A stretch of 18,354 nt of DNA from an uncultured Clostridia bacterium (GTDB lineage: Bacteria > Bacillota > Clostridia > Christensenellales > UBA1242). A model generated the notes under the pieces. That model was not told the origin of the DNA. It did no database searches and saw nothing but the letters and a program-made list of their open reading frames with translations. The position numbers and the translations under genes were made by a program. The DNA is taken from the NCBI GenBank assembly GCA_937992055.1, contig CALKLQ010000040.1, positions 1-18,354 on the forward strand, read 5' to 3'. Positions 8,944 through 13,881 of the stretch are shown in pieces (the stretch's first letter is position 1; each line of letters begins with the position of its first letter).

Positions 8944-9299
8944 TGGTTCTTGTCCTCTTCAAAATACTTTTCTAAAAATTCGATTATTTCTTTTGTTTCT
9001 TTGTTGCTTAAATAATAGTCAACGGCTCCGTATTCTTCTGACACAATACTTATTTTGTTTTTATTTTCATTAGGATTATCATTTAAGCCAATCAAATAAA
9101 ATATTGTTGTGTTTAAAATTTGTGCCATTTTTTGCAATTTTGATTGTGAGATATCGACTAGACCTTTTTCTATTTTGTTTATGGTGGAGCGAGATGTATA
9201 ACCCATTTTTTGCGCTAATTCGTCTTGTGTATAACCATTTTTTATTCGCAAGTCTTTGATTTTAAGTCCCATGCTTTGCAAATATTCTTTATTTTCCAT
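8940..9299 (-). CDS. XRE-family repressor (CI-like) of the integrative element
   Basis: A 119-residue DNA-binding protein. The helix-turn-helix covers about residues 10-65 (LRIKNGYTQDELAQKMGYTS, then RSTINKIEKG), followed by an acidic ~55-residue tail rich in Glu, Lys and Asn that could mediate dimerisation. AAGGA precedes the ATG by about ten bases. It is the first gene of a leftward unit with the serine recombinase (ATGA overlap) and is divergent from a Cro-like gene across 170 bp holding three identical-type dyads, so it most likely represses both directions and keeps the element quiescent. No protease-type cleavage domain is visible, so induction may depend on another factor. Confidence 0.92.
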   Translation of the reverse strand: MENKEYLQSMGLKIKDLRIKNGYTQDELAQKMGYTSRSTINKIEKGLVDISQSKLQKMAQILNTTIFYLIGLNDNPNENKNKISIVSEEYGAVDYYLSNKETKEIIEFLEKYFEEDKNQ

Positions 9300-9340
9300 A
9301 TTGTTTATTTTCCTTTTATATAAAAACTAACCTTATACTA

Positions 9341-9364
9341 GCACATTGTTGAAAATAAATCAAC
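9341..9364 (-). promoter_or_regulatory. Candidate leftward promoter of the XRE-recombinase unit, with operator O1
   Basis: On the - strand TTGATT, a 17-bp spacer and TAGTAT lie upstream of the repressor gene; the -35 lies inside the dyad GTTGA-AAATAAA-TCAAC (9348-9364). Repressor bound there would cover the -35. The -10 is imperfect, so the promoter call is tentative; the dyad itself is exact. Confidence 0.5.
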
Positions 9365-9389
9365 TTTTTATAAAATGTTTATTATTTTT

Positions 9390-9406
9390 GTTGACTTATA
9401 TTCTAC
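9390..9406. promoter_or_regulatory. Operator O2 (GTTGA-N7-TCtAC)
   Basis: A 17-bp dyad with one mismatch from the GTTGA-N7-TCAAC pattern of its neighbours. It covers the -35 (TTGACT, 9391-9396) of the rightward promoter, the expected place for a repressor to act. Confidence 0.6.
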
Positions 9407-9419
9407 AAAGTGATAATAT
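9391..9419 (+). promoter_or_regulatory. Rightward promoter of the Cro-like gene and replication operon
   Basis: TTGACT (9391-9396), a 17-bp spacer and TAATAT (9414-9419) form a good sigma-A-type promoter about 50 bp before the Cro-like ATG. Dyads sit on its -35 and just downstream of its -10. Confidence 0.68.
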
Positions 9420-9425
9420 TTGATT

Positions 9426-9442
9426 GTTGAATTAAAATCAAC
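9426..9442. promoter_or_regulatory. Operator O3 (GTTGA-N7-TCAAC)
   Basis: An exact GTTGA-ATTAAAA-TCAAC dyad near the expected transcription start of the rightward promoter. The arms and 7-bp spacing are identical to O1 at 9348-9364 and O4 at 9680-9696. Confidence 0.65.
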
Positions 9443-9469
9443 AAATCTATTAAAAGGGGGTTGCAAGTT

Positions 9470-9706
9470 ATGACTAATACTTTAAAATTGCGTGCTTTAC
9501 TTGTAGAAAATAATTTGACTAACGAACATATCGCAAAACAACTTGGCATATCAAAGCAAAGTTTTAGTATGAAGATTAACAATAAACGAGAGTTTAAGGC
9601 AAGTGAGATTAATAAACTTTTAAAGTTGCTAAATCTTTCTAATTTTTTTGATATTATGACAATTTTTTTTGCCAATCGTGTTGAATTAAATTCAACTTGC
9701 GTTTAG
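9470..9706 (+). CDS. Cro-like XRE-family regulator
   Basis: A 78-residue protein counted from ATG 9470, which has an AAAGGGGG Shine-Dalgarno; a TTG nine bases earlier lies too close to that site. The helix-turn-helix fills most of it (LTNEHIAKQLGISKQSFSMK), and the C-terminus IMTIFFANRVELNSTC resembles small phage regulators whose tails read IFF-x3-V. It heads the rightward operon of the element and faces the larger repressor across the operator region, so it probably plays the Cro role, favouring replication and excision. Another exact operator (9680-9696) covers its last codons. Confidence 0.88.
   Translation: MTNTLKLRALLVENNLTNEHIAKQLGISKQSFSMKINNKREFKASEINKLLKLLNLSNFFDIMTIFFANRVELNSTCV
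9680..9696. promoter_or_regulatory. Operator O4, perfect 17-bp palindrome
   Basis: GTTGAATTAAATTCAAC is a perfect palindrome about its central A and keeps the GTTGA-N7-TCAAC pattern of O1 and O3. It overlaps the 3' end of the Cro-like gene, a place where repressor could loop to the upstream operators or block elongation. Confidence 0.6.
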
Positions 9707-9709
9707 TTT

Positions 9710-9886
9710 ATGAGAATTCAAGTTGGCACGATTGCTTACAAAGATAAGCAAGGAAAATTTAACAACTTAAAGCCGTTATATATGGAACACTCGCCCGAGC
9801 TTGCAAAGGCTCTACAAGAGTTTTTACAAAGTGCTTGCGATATGTTTATAACTAATTTACTAAATTATGTAAAATATGGCTTTTAA
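9710..9886 (+). CDS. Small protein of unknown function (58 aa)
   Basis: ATG three bases after the stop of the Cro-like gene, giving MRIQVGTIAYKDKQGKFNNL and so on to LNYVKYGF. I do not recognise it. It has a basic N-terminus that looks like a beta hairpin and a helical C-terminus with one Cys. No Shine-Dalgarno is visible, so it would depend on coupling from the upstream stop. The start lies in the loop of an imperfect inverted repeat (CAATCGTG-TTGAATT at 9673-9687 against AATTCAA and CACGATTG at 9715-9734) that could affect initiation. The tight spacing, natural amino-acid mix and position in the operon argue that it is real. Confidence 0.6.
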   Translation: MRIQVGTIAYKDKQGKFNNLKPLYMEHSPELAKALQEFLQSACDMFITNLLNYVKYGF

Positions 9887-9927
9887 GTGTGATTTTAATT
9901 TGTATTAAAGCAATTTATCAAGGATAT

Positions 9928-9999
9928 ATGAAAAGTGGCTATAAATTGAAAAAATGCTTAAAAAGTAAACTTATTTTATATGAAAAATGGAGTTTTTAA
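9928..9999 (+). CDS. Possible 23-aa leader peptide
   Basis: ATG after an AAGGA (spacing only about three to four bases), encoding a very basic peptide with eight Lys in 23 residues. Its TAA overlaps the ATG of the next gene (TAATG at 9997-10001), a common coupling arrangement. It may be a translated leader or chance; there is no sequence support beyond this layout. Confidence 0.28.
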   Translation: MKSGYKLKKCLKSKLILYEKWSF

Positions 10000-10172
10000 T
10001 GGCAAAATTAGGTAAAAAGTTTTGCGAAGAGTGGGCTTATTATATTAAGCCTGGAACACGCAAACGAATTATGTTTAATGAAAAATGTAAAAAGTGTATG
10101 CACGAGTGCAAGCAGAGTTATCGTGCTGAAATAATTGTTTGTAAAAATTTTCAAAAAAAAGGTAGGAAATAA
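9999..10172 (+). CDS. Small basic cysteine-cluster protein (57 aa), unknown function
   Basis: Start chosen at ATG 9999 because GGAG (9989-9992) sits seven bases before it; an ATG at 9987 would overlap that site. The protein is strongly basic and has CKKCMHECKQS followed ~12 residues later by a fourth Cys (IIVCKNF), a C-x2-C-x3-C...C arrangement that could bind zinc. Such small zinc proteins are common in phages and mobile elements as DNA- or protein-binding accessories, but I cannot assign a function. The next gene starts three bases after its stop. Confidence 0.75.
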   Translation: MAKLGKKFCEEWAYYIKPGTRKRIMFNEKCKKCMHECKQSYRAEIIVCKNFQKKGRK

Positions 10173-10175
10173 AAT

Positions 10176-10445
10176 TTGAATTATTTAGGTAAAGGGCTTT
10201 TAATAGGCTATAAAACATACAAAAAAGATAATGTAGATAAACATATTTATTATGTTTTAAATGGTAATAAGGACAATTTAAACGGACTTTATAACGATTT
10301 AGAATTTATTACAATTATACAAGATGAACAAACACTCGCAGAGTTAAAACCACAAAGAGTATCATTTGAAATTGCTAGTCAAACATTTTGCGGACAAACT
10401 AAAAATAGATTTTTAAATATTCAATCAGAAGAGGAAGGAAAATAA
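10176..10445 (+). CDS. Unknown protein (89 aa) of the element's replication operon
   Basis: TTG start with AGG/AGGAAA about nine bases upstream and three bases after the previous stop; no better start exists in this frame. The sequence alternates short hydrophobic and polar runs (KGLLIGYKTYKK, HIYYVLNG, LEFITII, KPQRVSFEIASQTFCG) and ends acidic, suggesting a small beta-rich fold. In rolling-circle elements a gene in this position is sometimes a single-strand DNA-binding protein, but I see no motif that proves it. AGAGGAAGGA at its end serves the next gene, two bases on. Confidence 0.75.
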   Translation: MNYLGKGLLIGYKTYKKDNVDKHIYYVLNGNKDNLNGLYNDLEFITIIQDEQTLAELKPQRVSFEIASQTFCGQTKNRFLNIQSEEEGK

Positions 10446-10447
10446 AT

Positions 10448-10714
10448 ATGAATGTATTAGATATTATAGATGAATTAAGTTTAATTAGTAATGATATAGA
10501 GAGTTTTTTAGGAATAATGGAAAGCTTAATTATAGAGTTGGACCAAAAAACTAGTAAAAATAAAAATAGGAATAAAATATTAAAAGTTATTGATAAGTTT
10601 TATGTTATTTGGAAATGTTTAGTAAACGCAAATAAAACACTTGATAAAGGTTTAAACACTTCATTATGGAATGAAGTTATAACTTTAGAAGAACAAATAG
10701 CTAACAAAGACTAA
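10448..10714 (+). CDS. Unknown all-helical protein (88 aa)
   Basis: ATG with a strong purine-rich ribosome binding site (GAGGAAGGAAA) ending in the previous gene. It is acidic at the N-terminus (IIDELSLISNDIESFL) and basic in the middle (TSKNKNRNK), with heptad-like hydrophobic spacing suggesting a helical bundle. No signal peptide, transmembrane segment or known motif is visible. It is the last gene before the structured non-coding region, so transcription from the Cro-like promoter must cross that region to reach the sigma-like and rep genes unless a second promoter lies there. Confidence 0.75.
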   Translation: MNVLDIIDELSLISNDIESFLGIMESLIIELDQKTSKNKNRNKILKVIDKFYVIWKCLVNANKTLDKGLNTSLWNEVITLEEQIANKD

Positions 10715-10744
10715 TTATCTTTTTTAGATTGCAGAGGTAGACAG

Positions 10745-10766
10745 TACTTTTGCACTCTGAAAAGTA
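10745..10766. repeat. Hairpin 1 of the structured region
   Basis: TACTTTT (10745-10751) and AAAAGTA (10760-10766) form a 7-bp perfect stem with an 8-nt loop, 31 bp after the 88-aa gene. No T-run follows, so it is not an intrinsic terminator. Confidence 0.5.
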
Positions 10767-10779
10767 GTTGAGCGGTTTA

Positions 10780-10866
10780 TTGCGCCATAATAAAAAAAAG
10801 AAAGGAAGATTTTAAATATTTAACTATCTTCTTTGAGTTGCTTTCGGTACGAACAGAAAGGCGCAA
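10780..10866. other. Predicted three-way junction element
   Basis: TTGCGCC (10780-10786) pairs perfectly with GGCGCAA (10860-10866), closing an 87-nt unit. Inside, AAAG-GAAGAT pairs with ATCTTC-TTT (10801-10834, one bulge) and CTTTC with GAAAG (10841-10860). Nested compatible helices of this kind are unusual in AT-rich DNA and suggest a selected structure in RNA or single-stranded DNA. Confidence 0.5.
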
Positions 10867-10870
10867 GGAA

Positions 10871-10953
10871 TTTTGCAAGTCAAGGGGTTTTGCCTTTTTA
10901 TGCCTTACGGGAGATAAATAGGCAAAATACATTTTACCCCTTTACTTGCAAAA
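10871..10953. other. Long hairpin, candidate replication or structured-RNA element
   Basis: TTTTGCAAGT-C-AAGGGG (10871-10887) pairs with CCCCTT-T-ACTTGCAAAA (10937-10953) with a single mismatch, and TTTTGCC (10888-10894) pairs with GGCAAAA (10921-10927) across a 9-nt bulge. That is 23 base pairs with a 26-nt apical loop. No open reading frame explains the symmetry. Lying upstream of an HUH Rep gene, it could be a double- or single-strand origin, or a folded RNA. Confidence 0.6.
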
Positions 10954-10962
10954 AGTGAAACG

Positions 10963-10991
10963 GTGAAAGAATAGCGAAAAACTATTTACAC
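10963..10991. repeat. Small hairpin of the structured region
   Basis: AATAG (10970-10974) and CTATT (10982-10986), flanked by GTG and CAC, form a modest stem-loop between the two long hairpins. Confidence 0.35.
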
Positions 10992-11011
10992 AAAAAAAAC
11001 AAAAATGCTGT

Positions 11012-11099
11012 ATGTTTGCCCGTTTTGATGATGGTGCGGGTTAGCGGTTTTTACGTAGGGATACGTAAAACGCAAACCGCACCACATAAACGGCTACAT
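11012..11099. other. Very long compound hairpin upstream of the sigma-like/rep genes
   Basis: Outer pairs ATGT/ACAT and CCGTTT (11020-11025)/AAACGG (11088-11093) enclose GGTGCGG (11033-11039)/CCGCACC (11077-11083). Inside that, TT, GCG, TTTT and ACGTA pair in step with the opposite arm up to a GGGA loop (11058-11061), broken only by single-base bulges. It is GC-rich against an AT-rich surround and would be very stable as RNA or single-stranded DNA. No T-run follows, so it is not a simple terminator. It may belong to the Rep origin or to a structured RNA. Confidence 0.6.
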
Positions 11100-11111
11100 T
11101 TGCTTTTGCTG

Positions 11112-11139
11112 GTGTCCGCTTACTTGACATTAAGGACAC
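11112..11139. repeat. Hairpin GTGTCC/GGACAC
   Basis: GTGTCC (11112-11117) and GGACAC (11134-11139) can pair over a 16-nt loop. It is the last stem of the structured stretch, 45 bp before the sigma-like start. TTGACA (11124-11129) lies in the loop and could be a -35, but no convincing -10 follows at the right distance. Confidence 0.4.
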
Positions 11140-11183
11140 ATCTTGCCAAAAGATTTAAATTTGTTAAAAAATTGGTGAATAAA

Positions 11184-11759
11184 ATGGAATATGATTTAAC
11201 TATGTATAATGAAGATATGTCTATATCTTGTTGGGTATTTTTTAAAAAATTTAAAAATTCAACTTTTTATAAAGATGATTTATTGCAATGTTCTTTAATT
11301 GCTTTATATCGTTGTCGTTCAAAATATGACGATAAAAAAGCTATTTATTTTACTTATGCAAGCAAAATTAGTTACTTTGCTATGTTGAGTTTTATAAACA
11401 AAGAAAAAAAATATACTAATAATTTTAATAATTTATCTATAGATTTTATTTATGAGGATGATGTTACTTTTGCTGATACTTTGGGTGAAGAATTTGATTT
11501 TGATACTAAGTTGAATTATGAATATCTTTTAAAAGTTTGTAACGAGGTGATAGACAAACATAAAAGTAAAATATTAAAGAATATATCAAAATTATATATT
11601 CTTGATAAAAAGCCCGCACATATTGCAAAAGAATTAAACATATCAAGGCAATGTGTTTGCCAGTATATAGATAGATTTAAAAAATTAGTACAAGACAAAT
11701 TAAAGGAGTATGATTTTGAGTTACAAACAAACATTTGTAACAAGAAAGTTATACAATGA
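11184..11759 (+). CDS. Sigma-70-like RNA polymerase sigma factor / regulator of the element
   Basis: 191 residues from ATG 11184 (GGTGA seven bases before). The open frame extends upstream, but that part runs through the long hairpin and makes no sense as protein. Residues ~30-75 resemble sigma region 2 (DLLQCSLIALYRCRSKYD, then YASKISYFAMLSFINKEKK). Residues ~137-170 resemble region 4 with a helix-turn-helix (PAHIAKELNISRQCVCQYID). Spacer residues ~95-110 are acidic. It probably redirects polymerase to element or host promoters. Its 3' end overlaps the rep start by 44 bases, tying sigma and Rep production together. It is shorter than primary sigma factors and lacks a region 1.1. Confidence 0.78.
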   Translation: MEYDLTMYNEDMSISCWVFFKKFKNSTFYKDDLLQCSLIALYRCRSKYDDKKAIYFTYASKISYFAMLSFINKEKKYTNNFNNLSIDFIYEDDVTFADTLGEEFDFDTKLNYEYLLKVCNEVIDKHKSKILKNISKLYILDKKPAHIAKELNISRQCVCQYIDRFKKLVQDKLKEYDFELQTNICNKKVIQ

Positions 11760-12567
11760 CAAGACAGAAAAATTTATAATAAAAAATGGCTACTCGTTGA
11801 ATACGGAAAAGCTTTTAAGAGCAAAAATAAAGAAAAAGATTATCAAAGAAATTGAATTAAAAAGCATAACTCCACAAGGACAGTTAAGTTTTGAAAGTAT
11901 GCAAGAGTATAAAAAAAATAAAGCCAAATTTGATAGGAAATATGCTCCAAAATTAGAGAATGCGATTCGGTCAATGAATAGGGCTAAAAATAATTTAATG
12001 GATATTCTTAAAAGTAATGATTTTAACTTTTTTGTTACTTTAACTTTTGATAAAAATAAAATAGACAGATTAAATGATAAAGAAACACGTAAAGCATTTG
12101 CAAAATTTATTAAAGACTTACGAAGAAAATTTAATAATATGATTTATGTTGCAGTCCCTGAATATCATGAAAAAGGTGGTTTACATTTTCATTTGTTGGT
12201 TGGCAATGTATCTTTTGAAGATTTAAGACTTGAAGATAGCGAAAAGCGAGTAAAATCCGGGAGGTGCAAAGGTCAAATAATTTATAATGTTAATGCGTGG
12301 CAAAATGGTTTTTCTACCGCTACAAAAATTTTAGATAATAATGCCATCAAATATTATTTATCAAAATATCTTACAAAAGGCAAAGTTGACCCAAGATTTT
12401 TTGGAAAAAAGCGTTTTTATGTTAGTCAAAATATTGAACGCCCACAAGTAGAAAAATTTTCTCTTCCCTGCACTGATATTTGTGATATTTTTGATAGTCT
12501 TGTAAAGGAAGATTACAACATTGATTATGAAGATTTGCAAAAGGAATATTGTATTTTAAGTCGTTAA
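11716..12567 (+). CDS. HUH rolling-circle replication initiator (Rep, ORF2/G2P-like)
   Basis: 283 residues from TTG 11716, seven bases after AGGAG; the ATG at 11710 is only one base from that site. Motif 1 is FFVTLTFD (~105-112), the HUH metal site is GGLHFHLLVG with His157 and His159, and the catalytic tyrosine region is IKYYLSKYLTK (Tyr213/214 and Tyr218). This is the layout of replication proteins that nick a double-strand origin and stay linked to the 5' end, as in rolling-circle plasmids and the G2P-like Reps of filamentous phages. A basic N-terminal ~100 residues may bind DNA. The gene overlaps the sigma-like gene and is followed 21 bp on by a 98-aa gene. Its origin is probably in the structured stretch at 10745-11139. 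Confidence 0.9.
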   Translation: MSYKQTFVTRKLYNDKTEKFIIKNGYSLNTEKLLRAKIKKKIIKEIELKSITPQGQLSFESMQEYKKNKAKFDRKYAPKLENAIRSMNRAKNNLMDILKSNDFNFFVTLTFDKNKIDRLNDKETRKAFAKFIKDLRRKFNNMIYVAVPEYHEKGGLHFHLLVGNVSFEDLRLEDSEKRVKSGRCKGQIIYNVNAWQNGFSTATKILDNNAIKYYLSKYLTKGKVDPRFFGKKRFYVSQNIERPQVEKFSLPCTDICDIFDSLVKEDYNIDYEDLQKEYCILSR

Positions 12568-12588
12568 TTTTAAAAGGAGTAAATAACT

Positions 12589-12885
12589 ATGAATAATATT
12601 ATTGTTAAAAAAATAAATGCACTTAATAATATTTTTAATTCTTACGAGATTTATAAAGGTAATTATAAAAGTTTGTTAGAAACGGAAATTAATAATCTTA
12701 AAGGTAAAATAAATGAAGAGTATTATAATAGCTTGGTTGCAGGTTTTCAAACATACAAACAATATATTTTTAATGTTCTTGCAAGCACTCGAAGAGTTTT
12801 TATAAAATTGAGAGAAGAAGAACAAAAACAAATTGATTTTTCAAATATAGATAGTATATTCGAAGATTTGGAAAACTTGGAATAA
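12589..12885 (+). CDS. Unknown helical protein (98 aa), last gene of the element
   Basis: ATG with AAAGGAG nine bases upstream. The sequence is helical and charged (NNIIVKKINALNNIFNS, TRRVFIKLREEEQKQI) and ends acidic (IFEDLENLE). I do not recognise it and see no catalytic or metal motif. It lies directly after rep and just before a strong terminator, so it is the last gene of the rightward operon; a copy-control or partition role is possible but unsupported. Confidence 0.75.
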   Translation: MNNIIVKKINALNNIFNSYEIYKGNYKSLLETEINNLKGKINEEYYNSLVAGFQTYKQYIFNVLASTRRVFIKLREEEQKQIDFSNIDSIFEDLENLE

Positions 12886-12892
12886 AAAAAGT

Positions 12893-12939
12893 AGTCAGCA
12901 AATAGGGGTTCACCTCAAATTGCTGGCTATTTTCTTTTT
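12893..12939. terminator. Bidirectional intrinsic terminator at the element/tRNA border
   Basis: AGTCAGCAA (12893-12901) pairs with TTGCTGGCT (12920-12928, one GU) with an 18-nt loop. ATTTTCTTTTT follows on the + strand and, read from the other side, CTTTTTTTATT follows on the - strand. It can end the rep operon rightwards and the tRNA-Ser transcript leftwards. Confidence 0.82.
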
Positions 12940-13000
12940 AATATAATACCAAACGTATCGTCAAAGTAAACAAATATTGGTGTTCTTATATTAAAAGTAT

Positions 13001-13091
13001 TGGCGGAGAGTGAGGGATTTGAACCCTCGCGAGCTGTTACACCCCTACAGTCTTAGCAGGACCGCCTCTTCGACCTCTTGAGTAACTCTCC
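13001..13091 (-). tRNA. tRNA-Ser (GCT anticodon)
   Basis: On the - strand the acceptor GGAGAGT (13085-13091) pairs with ACTCTCC, followed by G and an encoded CCA at 13001-13003. The anticodon stem CGGTC/GACTG holds the loop CTGCTAA, anticodon GCT, reading AGC/AGT serine codons. A long class II variable arm (GTAGGGGTG...CAGCTCGC) and the T-arm GAGGG-TTCAAAT-CCCTC complete it. The 3' end points towards the accessory region, the usual layout for tRNA-linked islands, and the gene is intact. Confidence 0.97.
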
Positions 13092-13103
13092 AAATGCTTT
13101 AAA

Positions 13104-13132
13104 AGTTTAGCATATGAAAATATTATTGTCAA
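13104..13132 (-). promoter_or_regulatory. Promoter of tRNA-Ser
   Basis: On the - strand TTGACA (13127-13132), exactly 17 bp, then TAAACT (13104-13109) preceded by TGC, an extended -10. It ends about 12 bases before the mature tRNA 5' end. Confidence 0.8.
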
Positions 13133-13512
13133 TCATATAAATATTATTTTTGTTCTTTCTTTTATTTGCTGGCTTTTGAGAAGTTTAAGTATTTTTTTAT
13201 TGGCTATTATGAGTTTGTTAATTGTTAATTAATTCTAGGTTTAAATCTGATAATTAATTTTTAAACAAAATTTGATGTTATTTAAACTTAGAGATGGGTT
13301 TCATAAAATTAACTTTTAAAAGTTATCTTTATATTGATTTTAGAAGTTTTGTTTAAAAGCGCCACTAAATTCATTAATCTATGAGATTTTGCAAAATAAA
13401 GGGTTAAAGTAAGAGTTTCGTGAGAAAAAATCAGACACATTTTTTTTAAACGAGATTTCGATGATTAAAAACATTTGTATATAAATATTAAGGGTGGGAG
13501 TTAGAAATATAT
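13133..13512. other. AT-rich intergenic region without a recognisable gene
   Basis: About 380 bp between the tRNA promoter and the HU terminator. Stops are frequent in all frames and I see no conserved peptide. A perfect AT palindrome TAACTTTTAAAAGTTA lies at 13310-13325; in such AT-rich DNA it may be chance. There is no convincing promoter, RNA gene or repeat array. Confidence 0.5.
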
Positions 13513-13538
13513 AATAAAAAAGATGCCAAGCAGGCATC
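13513..13538 (-). terminator. Intrinsic terminator of the HU gene
   Basis: On the - strand GATGCC-TGCTT-GGCATC followed by TTTTTTATTAT. A compact 6-bp stem, 5-nt loop and T-run about 26 bases after the HU stop: a textbook rho-independent terminator. Confidence 0.92.
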
Positions 13539-13563
13539 AGATTTAATTCTTGTAGAAATGAGA

Positions 13564-13836
13564 TTAGTTAAAAAGATTTTTGTAAGCTTTTCCAAATTTG
13601 AAAACTGGAACCTTGCAAGCTGGAACTTTAACCTTTTCTTTTGTTTGTGGGTTAATTCTTTCGCCAGCTGGTTTTGTTTTAAGTTCAAATGTGCCATAAC
13701 CAACCAATTGAATTTTTTCGTTTTTCTTAAGGTTTCTTGTTACAACTTCTTGGAATGCATCTAAGAAAATTCCTGTGTCCTTTTGTGTCCAGCCAGTTTC
13801 CTCAGCTATCTCTTTAATAAATTCTCCTTTGTTCAT
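13564..13836 (-). CDS. hup: HU family histone-like DNA-binding protein
   Basis: 90 residues, the exact usual size, starting MNKGEFIKEIAEETGWTQKD. Start chosen at 13836 because AAGGAG lies seven bases upstream; the open frame extends 19 codons further with no initiation signal. Helical dimerisation residues come first, then VGYGTFELKTKPAGERINPQ, the beta saddle with the Pro that intercalates in bent DNA, and the closing VPVFKFGKAYKNLF. HU coats and bends DNA and also assists recombination and replication initiation. It is a single-gene transcription unit with its own promoter and terminator. The strong match makes HU much likelier than IHF in a Gram-positive background. Confidence 0.96.
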   Translation of the reverse strand: MNKGEFIKEIAEETGWTQKDTGIFLDAFQEVVTRNLKKNEKIQLVGYGTFELKTKPAGERINPQTKEKVKVPACKVPVFKFGKAYKNLFN

Positions 13837-13881
13837 ACATAAACTCCTTTTTAAATTTAGGCATTTAGCCTTTATGGGATA

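Noticed and set aside
10176..10714. Toxin-antitoxin pair
   Set aside because: Two adjacent small genes in an operon fit superficially, but neither shows a known toxin or antitoxin motif, and both sit in a longer operon.
10745..10766. Intrinsic terminator after the 88-aa gene
   Set aside because: The stem is followed by GTTGAGCGG, with no T-run on either strand, so termination is unlikely.
10745..11139. Retron or group II intron RNA
   Set aside because: No reverse transcriptase motif (such as YADD) is encoded nearby, and no domain V-like hairpin was found.
11016..11183. Upstream extension of the sigma-like gene to an ATG at 11016
   Set aside because: The extension is encoded by the arms of the long hairpin, has no ribosome site, and gives a non-sigma-like basic/hydrophobic peptide.
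13310..13325. Operator palindrome TAACTTTTAAAAGTTA
   Set aside because: It is entirely AT-rich apart from two GC pairs, stands alone, and has no adjacent promoter or gene start.
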